A stretch of DNA of 64,000 nt from Aquabacterium sp. J223 (GTDB lineage Bacteria > Pseudomonadota > Gammaproteobacteria > Burkholderiales > Burkholderiaceae_C). The translations under genes and the position numbers were made by a program. Numbering within the stretch: the first letter of the stretch is position 1; the number at the start of each line of letters is the position of its first letter. The stretch lies in contig NZ_CP088297.1 of NCBI RefSeq assembly GCF_024666615.1, positions 2,976,001-3,040,000 on the forward strand, written 5' to 3'. Below are positions 58,429 to 64,000 of this stretch, in pieces. The notes beneath the pieces are model-generated. The model made no database searches. It saw nothing but the letters and a program-made list of their open reading frames with translations, and was not told the DNA's origin.

Positions 58429-59895
58429 ATGGATGGCCGAGCAGTGACCGAATCCGCGGCCGGGGGAGCCGCCAGCCTCGACGACCGGCCCGCGGCCGTC
58501 GGCCGGCCGGGCCGCGTGCCGTGGCTGGTCGGCGGCATCTGGTTCATGCTGCTGCTCGACGGCTCCATCCTCAACACCTCGCTGCCGCCGATGGCCGACG
58601 CCCTCGGCGTCGCGCCGCTGACGCTCAGCGCCGCCGTCACGGTCTACCTGCTCACCGGCGCGGTGGTGCTGCCGATGAGCACCTGGCTGGGCGAGCGCTA
58701 CGGCGTGCGCCGGGTCTTCCTGTGCGCGGTGGGGGTGTTCACGCTGGCCTCCCTGGCCTGCGGCCTGGCCGACAGCGCCGCCGCGCTGGTGGTGGCGCGC
58801 GCCGTGCAGGGCCTGGGCGGCGGGCTGATGCTGCCGCTCGGGCGCACCCTGGCGCTGGGGCCGGCGCGCAAGCAGGACCTGATCGCGGTGGCGGCGCTGC
58901 TGGCCTGGCCGGCGCTGTTCGCGCCGGTGATCGGGCCGCCGCTGGGCGGCGCCATCACCACCTACGCCTCCTGGCGCTGGATCTTCTGGATCAACCTGCC
59001 GCTGGGCCTGGCCGCGCTGCTGCTCATCGCGCGCTGGGTGCCGCCCGACGGCGGCTTGCGGCGGCCGCCGCTGGACCGCCTTGGCGCGGCTGGCGCGGCG
59101 CTCGGCCTGGTGCTGCTGCTCGGCGGGCTGGAGGCCGGCGGCCATGTGCGCGAACACCCGGCGGTGGGCGTGTCGGCGCTGGTCGCGGTGCTGGCCGGCC
59201 TGGGCGTGATCGCGCTGACCCGCCGGCACCTGCGGCGCACCGCCCACCCGGTGCTCAGCCTGGCGCCGCTGGCGCACCGCAGCTTCGCGGTGTCGACGTT
59301 CTCCGGCGGCACGTTCGCCACCATGTGCCTGCAGGCCACGCCCTTCCTGCTGGCGCTTCAGTTCCAGCTCGCCTTCGGCCGCAGCGCCGCGGCGGCCGGG
59401 GCGCTGCTGATGCCCTACTTCCTCGGCAACCTGCTGATCAAGGTGGTGACCACCCGGCTGCTGCGCTGGCTGGGCTTCCGGCGGCTGATGCTGCTGTCCG
59501 GCGGCGCCAGCGTGGTCGGGCTGGCGGCCTGCGCGGTGATGTCGCCGCACACGCCGCTGCCGCTGCTGGCCATCGGGCTGTTCTTCGCCGGGGCCGCGCG
59601 CTCCGCGCTGATGACCTGCGTCAACACGCTGTCCTTCGCCGATGTGCCGACCGAGCAGCGGCCGGCGGCGTCCACCCTGTCGACCATCTCGATGCAGCTG
59701 GCCGGCGCCCTGGGCGTGGCCCTCGGCGCGCTGGCGCTGGTGGCCGCGCAGGCGCTGCACCGCACCCCCGCGCTGGGGTCGGCCGAGTTCGCCGTCGCCT
59801 TCTGGCTGGTGGCCGGCGTGCTGGCCGCGGTGGTGCTCGCGTTCCTGCGCCTGCCGGCCGACGCGGGCGCCGAGATGACCGGCCGGTCACGCTGA
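58429..59895 (+). CDS. MFS drug-exporter-type transporter (DHA2 family)
   Basis: A 488-residue transporter with about 14 membrane helices. The first helix carries LVGGIWFMLLLDGSILNTSLPPMADAL, with the DHA2 signature Asp in the LLDGSILN motif, followed by LTGAVVLPMSTWLGERYGVRR and LGGGLMLPLGRTLALG. EmrB/QacA-type members export or exchange small molecules. It is placed 12 bp after the tph-like reductase, so it may efflux aromatic intermediates or import the substrate; which is unknown. Confidence 0.87.
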   Translation: MDGRAVTESAAGGAASLDDRPAAVGRPGRVPWLVGGIWFMLLLDGSILNTSLPPMADALGVAPLTLSAAVTVYLLTGAVVLPMSTWLGERYGVRRVFLCAVGVFTLASLACGLADSAAALVVARAVQGLGGGLMLPLGRTLALGPARKQDLIAVAALLAWPALFAPVIGPPLGGAITTYASWRWIFWINLPLGLAALLLIARWVPPDGGLRRPPLDRLGAAGAALGLVLLLGGLEAGGHVREHPAVGVSALVAVLAGLGVIALTRRHLRRTAHPVLSLAPLAHRSFAVSTFSGGTFATMCLQATPFLLALQFQLAFGRSAAAAGALLMPYFLGNLLIKVVTTRLLRWLGFRRLMLLSGGASVVGLAACAVMSPHTPLPLLAIGLFFAGAARSALMTCVNTLSFADVPTEQRPAASTLSTISMQLAGALGVALGALALVAAQALHRTPALGSAEFAVAFWLVAGVLAAVVLAFLRLPADAGAEMTGRSR

Positions 59896-60264
59896 GCGCG
59901 CACCATCGGGCTGACAACGGATCCAGATCCGGGACGAGGCGGTGGCACCGCGGAGGCCTCCACAGGCCAACGCCGCACGCCCTACGGGTCGTCCCTAGGA
60001 CCGACGCGCAACACCGCCGGCCGTCTGGCGAATCCGGCGGTCAACGCCCGCTTCACAGGTGTTTCGAGGACGGGGACCCCACGCGACGGCACGGCGGCAT
60101 CACCGTTGCGCACCGCCCTAACAGGAAAACTCATCGCTCCGCGGGGGCCGCTCCCTACAGTGCCGGTCTGGATCCATTCCACGGTGCAGCCCTGGAGCGG
60201 ATTGCATCCGAGCCCTTTGAACATCGCGGACACGCCGTCGGCGTCCCGCAAGGAGACCCTCAAC
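59896..60264 (+). other. Non-coding leader and promoter region of the porin gene
   Basis: No gene is supported in these 369 bp. It holds the likely porin promoter and a long 5' leader, with a ribosome site AAGGAGA at 60250-60256. Some short dyads are visible, for example around CCTAGG at 59995-60000, but none resembles a known operator or riboswitch. A porin leader of this length could be regulated post-transcriptionally by a small RNA, which the sequence alone cannot show. Confidence 0.4.
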
Positions 60265-61353
60265 ATGATGAAGAAGAAGCACGTCGCGCTCGCCGCGATC
60301 GCCCTGTGCGCCGCCGGCTCGGCCGCCGCGCAGTCGTCGGTCACCATCTACGGCATCATCGATGTCGCCGTGTCGAAGGTGAACAACGGCACCTCCAACC
60401 TGACCTTCCTGCCCCAGTTCGCCATGGGCGCGCGGGACACCGTGCAGGTCAAGCAGTCGACCGAATCGCGCCTCGGCTTCCGCGGCACCGAGGACCTCGG
60501 CGGCGGCCTGCGTGCCAACTTCCAGATCGAGCACCGCTTCCGTCCGGACGACGGCAGCGTGCAGGGCCGCGACAACACCAACCAGGTGGCGCAGGGCTTC
60601 TGGAACGCGCAGTCGTGGGTCGGCCTGGCCGGCTCCTTCGGTGAAGTGCGCCTCGGCCGCCAGTACGTGCCGGCGTTCTACGTGTCGCTGGCCTCGGACC
60701 CCTGGGGCTATGACTACAACGTCGCCGGCGCGGCGGGCTTCACCCGCGGCGGCAACGGCATCACCACCGCCTACAACGCGGCCACCTACCGCAGCCCCAA
60801 CCTGTCGGGCTTCACCGCCGAGGTGCAGGTCGCCGCTGGCGAAGGCGGCTCCCCGGTCACCCAGACCGGCTCGCAGGCCGGCCGCAACATGGGCGTGGCG
60901 GTGCAGTACGCCGGTGGTCCGCTGTGGCTGGGTGCCGGCTACAACACGCTCGACCAGGCCAACGGCCCGGTGGAGAACGAGTACTGGATCGTGAGCGCCG
61001 CCTACGACCTGGGCCGCATCCGTCCGATGGTGTCGTACTCGGTTGGCACCAACAACACCGCCCTCGGCCGCGAAGCCAAGACCTTCATCATCGGCGCCAC
61101 CGCCCCGCTGGCCGGCGGTCGCCTGAAGGCCGTCGTGGCCCGCTACGACGCGGCCGTCGGCATCAACCCGAACGCCGGCTCGCCCTATGCCGCGTTTGCC
61201 AACACCACCGGCGCCAACACCAACAAGTTCGGCCTCGGCTACGAGTACTTCCTGAGCAAGCGCACCAGCGTTCATGCCGACGTCGGCACCGCCAAGACCT
61301 CGGGCTTCACCCGCAGCACGGGTGTGGAAGCCGGCGTCAAGCACGTGTTCTGA
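60265..61353 (+). CDS. Gram-negative porin (betaproteobacterial OmpC/Omp32-like)
   Basis: A 362-residue outer-membrane porin. Signal peptide MMKKKHVALAAIALCAAGSAAAQ, then the classical first strand SSVTIYGIIDVAVSKV, RLGFRGTEDLGGGLRANFQIE, WVGLAGSFGEVRLGRQYVP and a C-terminal Phe in VEAGVKHVF. This family forms the trimeric 16-strand porins of Burkholderiales and lets small anions, including aromatic carboxylates, diffuse in. It is monocistronic with a strong terminator behind it. Confidence 0.93.
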   Translation: MMKKKHVALAAIALCAAGSAAAQSSVTIYGIIDVAVSKVNNGTSNLTFLPQFAMGARDTVQVKQSTESRLGFRGTEDLGGGLRANFQIEHRFRPDDGSVQGRDNTNQVAQGFWNAQSWVGLAGSFGEVRLGRQYVPAFYVSLASDPWGYDYNVAGAAGFTRGGNGITTAYNAATYRSPNLSGFTAEVQVAAGEGGSPVTQTGSQAGRNMGVAVQYAGGPLWLGAGYNTLDQANGPVENEYWIVSAAYDLGRIRPMVSYSVGTNNTALGREAKTFIIGATAPLAGGRLKAVVARYDAAVGINPNAGSPYAAFANTTGANTNKFGLGYEYFLSKRTSVHADVGTAKTSGFTRSTGVEAGVKHVF

Positions 61354-61400
61354 CCGACGACCATTCCAGGTTGGTCAACGCTCTTTGCGGATGACCACTT

Positions 61401-61429
61401 AAGGGCTGCTTTCGGGCAGCCCTTTTTTC
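61401..61429 (+). terminator. Rho-independent terminator of the porin gene
   Basis: AAGGGCTGC at 61401-61409 and GCAGCCCTT at 61416-61424 form a perfect nine-base-pair stem around a six-base loop (TTTCGG), followed by a run of T to 61428. It lies 48 bp after the porin stop and only about 15 bp before the TauD start, so the next gene must rely on readthrough or a very short own leader. Confidence 0.92.
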
Positions 61430-61443
61430 TCTGGGGAACGACG

Positions 61444-62310
61444 TTGAACGACTACCGCCACGTCGAGGTGCTGCCGCTGACCGGCGCGTTGGGCGCGGAG
61501 GTCCGCGGGGTGGACCTGCGCCAGCCGCTGCGCGAGGAGGTCTGGGAAGAGGTGCTGCGCGCCTACGACCGGCACCTCGTGATCTGGTTCGCCGAGCAGA
61601 CCATCGACCACGCCCAGCACCTGGCCTTCGCCCGCCGCTTCGGCGACCTGATCCGCATCCCGCAGATCCACAGCCTGGAGGGCGAGCCCTTCGTGCAGAT
61701 CGTGCGCCGCGAGGCGACGGACACCGGCCGCGTGGTCGGCGAGAGCTGGCACACCGACAGCACCTTCATGGACCGGCCGCCGGCGGCGGTGGTGATGCGC
61801 GCCATCGACGTGCCGCCCCATGGCGGCGACACCGGCTTCTCGAACATGGCGCTGGCCTGGGACAGCCTGTCGCCCGCCTTCCAGCGAATGATCGAGCCGC
61901 TGCGGGCGGTGCACAGCGGCACCCGCGTCTTCGGTTCGGCCTACCACGCGCAGCAGCGCAAGTACGCCGCCACCAGCGCCAAGGCCGACCTCGCCGACCT
62001 CGAGATGGCCGACCGCGAGACGGTGCACCCGGTGGTCTGCACCGACCCGCGCACCGGGCAGCGCCACCTCTACGTCAACCGGGTGTTCGTGCAGCGCTTC
62101 GAGGACATGAGCGCCGAGGAAAGCCGGCCGCTGCTGGAGTTCCTCTACCAGCAGCAGGAACGCTTCGACCTCACCTGCCGCGTGCGCTGGCGCAACGGGC
62201 AGGTGCTGGTGTGGGACAACCGGCGCAGCCAGCACCGCGCGGTGCCCGACTACGCCGGCATGCGCCGCTACCTGACGCGGGTGACGGTCGGCGGGCCGCG
62301 GCCCGCCTGA
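61444..62310 (+). CDS. TauD/TfdA-family 2-oxoglutarate dioxygenase
   Basis: A 288-residue Fe(II)/2OG oxygenase. The iron ligands His and Asp are in ESWHTDSTFM, the distal His in NRRSQHRAVPDY, with a downstream Arg (RRYLTRV) for 2-oxoglutarate. The N-terminal VLPLTGALGAEVRGVDLRQPL matches TauD/TfdA. TTG start with GGGGAACG upstream. Substrates of relatives include taurine, sulfonates and aryloxyacetates; the present one is unknown. The next gene is a convergent Bug receptor 10 bp away. Confidence 0.87.
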   Translation: MNDYRHVEVLPLTGALGAEVRGVDLRQPLREEVWEEVLRAYDRHLVIWFAEQTIDHAQHLAFARRFGDLIRIPQIHSLEGEPFVQIVRREATDTGRVVGESWHTDSTFMDRPPAAVVMRAIDVPPHGGDTGFSNMALAWDSLSPAFQRMIEPLRAVHSGTRVFGSAYHAQQRKYAATSAKADLADLEMADRETVHPVVCTDPRTGQRHLYVNRVFVQRFEDMSAEESRPLLEFLYQQQERFDLTCRVRWRNGQVLVWDNRRSQHRAVPDYAGMRRYLTRVTVGGPRPA

Positions 62311-62319
62311 GCCGCTCGG

Positions 62320-63333
62320 TCAGTCGAGCTTGGCGCCGGTGGCCTTGACCACCGGCTCCCACTTGCGCATCTCGTCGACGATGTAGGCCTGGTAGGCCTC
62401 CGGCGTGGAGGCCACCACCTCCTGGCCGAAGGCGCGGATGCGCTCGGTGACCTCGGGCGTGGCCATCACCGCGGCGAACTCGTCGCGGATGCGGCGCACC
62501 ACCTCCGGCGGCGTGCCGGCGCGGGTGATGAGGCCGAAGGTGGCCGAGAAGTCGTAGCCGGGCACCACGCTGGCGAAGGTCGGCGTCTGCGGCGTCAGCT
62601 CGCCGGGGCGCGCGCCGAGGGTGCCGATCAGCTTCATGCGGCCGTTCTTCACGTGCTCCACCGTGCTCTGCAGCACCGGGTCGATCATCACCATCAGGTG
62701 GCCGCCCATCAGGTCGTTCATCGCCTGCGCGCTGCCCTTGTACGGCACGTACTCCATCTTCACGCCGGCCATCGAGGACAGCAGCTCCATGCCGAGGAAG
62801 GACTGCGTGGTTGCCGAGCCGTAGGCCACCTTCTGCTTCTTCGCCAGCGCGATGAACTCGGCCGGCGTGCTGGCCGGCAGCGAGGGGTGGGCGTAGATCG
62901 CCATCTGGCTGCGGGTGATGGCCATCACGCCGACGAGGTCCTTCAGCGTGTCGTACGGCAGCTTCTGCGTCAGCAGCGGGTTGATGTTGTGCGAGCCGGT
63001 GACCACGCCGAGCACATGCCCGTCCGGCGCCGACTTGGCCACCACGTCGGTGCCCAGCGTGGTGTTGGCGCCCGGCTTGTTCTCCACCAGCACGGTCTGG
63101 TTCCAGCGCTGGCCGAGGCGCTCGGCCAGCAGGCGCACCAGCGCGTCGGTGGCGCCGCCCGGCGGAAACGGCACGACGATGCGCACCGGCTTGCTCGGGT
63201 AGCCGCCCTGTGCACGGGCGGGCAGCGCCCAGGACGAGAGTGCGGCGGGCAGCGCCCACGGCGCGGTGGCGGCCACGGTCAGGCGCTGCAGGCTGCGGCG
63301 GCGCGCGGCGTCGGTGGGTCGGTCGTTGGGCAT
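62320..63333 (-). CDS. Bug-family (TctC) tripartite tricarboxylate transporter receptor 6
   Basis: About 337 residues. Signal MPNDRPTDAARRRSLQRLTV with Arg run (Tat-like), ending at LPARAQ. Bug motifs: YPSKPVRIVVPFPPGGATDALVRLL, VENKPGANTTLGTDVVA, KVAYGSATTQSFLGMEL and PTFASVVPGYDFS. The start has GGAGACC upstream. The same-strand gene before it is the acyl-CoA dehydrogenase, 20 bp away, so the two may share an operon and the receptor ligand may be a CoA-activated acid. Confidence 0.87.
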   Translation of the reverse strand: MPNDRPTDAARRRSLQRLTVAATAPWALPAALSSWALPARAQGGYPSKPVRIVVPFPPGGATDALVRLLAERLGQRWNQTVLVENKPGANTTLGTDVVAKSAPDGHVLGVVTGSHNINPLLTQKLPYDTLKDLVGVMAITRSQMAIYAHPSLPASTPAEFIALAKKQKVAYGSATTQSFLGMELLSSMAGVKMEYVPYKGSAQAMNDLMGGHLMVMIDPVLQSTVEHVKNGRMKLIGTLGARPGELTPQTPTFASVVPGYDFSATFGLITRAGTPPEVVRRIRDEFAAVMATPEVTERIRAFGQEVVASTPEAYQAYIVDEMRKWEPVVKATGAKLD

Positions 63334-63353
63334 GGCGGTCTCCAGATCAGGGT

Positions 63354-64000
63354 TCAGGCGGCCAGCAGGGTGTCCTGCAGGCCGGTGTCGGGTTGGTGGA
63401 TGACGGCGGCCAGGGCTTCCGCCTCCGGCAGCAGCTGGTGCAGGAAGAACAGCGCCGTGGCGCGCTTGGCGCGGTGCCAGGGGTCGCCGACGTCGGCACG
63501 CGGGCCGGCCTTCTCCGCCGCCCGCGCCCACAGCAGGGCCAGCACGAGCAGTCCGACCAGGCGCAGCGCGGGCGTGCAGGCGGCCAGCAGCGCGGCCGGT
63601 GCCTCGCGCTGCAGCGCCTGCAGGCGGGTGATGGCCGCATCGACCCGCTCGCGCTGGCGCTGCAGCGGCATGGCGACGTCGGCCAGGGCGGGCGACCGGC
63701 CGGGCCCGTCGAGCCAGCGCGTCACCTCCGCGCGCAGCAGGCGCCAGGCATGGCCGCCGTCGCCCAGCAGCTTGCGCAGCACCAGGTCCTGCGCCTGGAT
63801 GCCGGTGGTGCCTTCGTAGATGGTGACGATGCGCGCGTCGCGCACCAGTTGCTCGATGCCGGTCTCGCGCACGTAGCCGTGGCCGCCGTGCACCTGCAGC
63901 GCGGCCGACAGCGACAGCTGCGCGTTCTCGCTCAGCACGCCCTTGACCAGCGGCGTGAGCAGCCCGACCAGCGCCTCGGCCTCGGCCGCGCGGGTGGCGT
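63354..64000 (-). CDS. Acyl-CoA dehydrogenase, C-terminal part (cut by window edge)
   Basis: The frame is open to the window edge on the minus strand, so the N-terminal part lies beyond 64000. The visible part holds LSAALQVHGGHGYVRETGIEQLVRDARIVTIYEGTTGIQAQDLVLRKLL, the conserved C-terminal helix and catalytic-region motif of acyl-CoA dehydrogenases, then about 130 residues of the extra C-terminal domain seen in the long family. It would oxidise acyl-CoA with ETF as electron acceptor. Substrate unknown. Confidence 0.87.
   Translation of the reverse strand, partial: ATRAAEAEALVGLLTPLVKGVLSENAQLSLSAALQVHGGHGYVRETGIEQLVRDARIVTIYEGTTGIQAQDLVLRKLLGDGGHAWRLLRAEVTRWLDGPGRSPALADVAMPLQRQRERVDAAITRLQALQREAPAALLAACTPALRLVGLLVLALLWARAAEKAGPRADVGDPWHRAKRATALFFLHQLLPEAEALAAVIHQPDTGLQDTLLAA

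Noticed and set aside
1-64000. CRISPR arrays, tRNA or rRNA genes, insertion sequences, prophage
   Set aside because: No regularly spaced repeats, no tRNA cloverleaf or rRNA-like stretch, and no transposase, integrase or phage protein was found on reading both strands.

Overview
The window is very GC-rich, gene-dense bacterial chromosome. Bug-type (TctC) tricarboxylate-family receptors, a Gram-negative porin, a PEP-CTERM protein and an aromatic-acid dioxygenase operon all point to a Burkholderiales betaproteobacterium (Rubrivivax/Leptothrix/Piscinibacter-like). Genus is inference. I see no rRNA, tRNA, CRISPR array, insertion sequence or phage gene.

Layout. 1-9.4 kb: end of a response regulator, a frameshifted PPK2 kinase, a small gene behind a near-consensus LexA box, a YafJ-type amidotransferase, a MarR regulator divergent from a siderophore-interacting protein, two small exported proteins, a TonB receptor and a lipoprotein gamma-glutamyltransferase. 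9.4-20 kb: an overlapping PEP-CTERM / 2OG-oxygenase-like / membrane spermidine-synthase-like operon, a secreted PHP/DUF3604-like protein with a PpiC-type isomerase and a HupE/UreJ membrane protein, a lipoprotein of unknown role and a V8-like protease. 20-27.5 kb: a Fur-box-headed iron operon (TonB siderophore receptor, PepSY protein, small membrane protein, thioesterase, second PepSY protein, cytochrome c-FTR1 fusion). 27.5-32.5 kb: LysR regulator, feruloyl-CoA-synthase-like ligase, VanA-type Rieske oxygenase, Bug receptor. 32.5-40.2 kb: SNF2 helicase, chemoreceptor, broken CorA and kelch genes, Bug receptor. 40.3-42 kb: a photoactive yellow protein (PYP) gene with its dedicated hydroxycinnamate ligase. 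42-52.7 kb: a TPP enzyme with a Bug receptor, another Bug receptor, an Asp/Glu-racemase-family enzyme, an FAD monooxygenase, LysR and GntR regulators, an isochorismatase-family hydrolase, a CoA-transferase and an HMG-CoA-lyase-like enzyme. 52.7-60 kb: a terephthalate-dioxygenase-like (tph) cluster with IclR regulator, Bug receptor, oxygenase large and small subunits, reductase, PdxA/TphB-like dehydrogenase and an MFS exporter-type transporter. 60-64 kb: porin, TauD-family dioxygenase, Bug receptor and the C-terminal part of an acyl-CoA dehydrogenase.

How it fits together. Most of the second half looks like uptake and degradation of plant- or plastic-type aromatic acids: six Bug receptors and a porin for entry, CoA ligases and Rieske oxygenases for activation and ring attack. 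A 15-bp operator-like motif occurs twice between the iclR gene and the tph-like operon and once about 9.5 kb away next to two other Bug genes, so one IclR regulator may control both places. PYP needs p-coumaroyl-CoA and the window has a ligase for it, but no tyrosine ammonia-lyase was seen; environmental p-coumarate is a possible source.

Caution: at least four conserved genes (ppk2, ppiC-like, corA, kelch), and probably a small membrane protein, are each broken by what looks like one inserted or missing base, mostly in short homopolymers. This looks more like assembly error than gene decay, so gene ends there should be treated as provisional.
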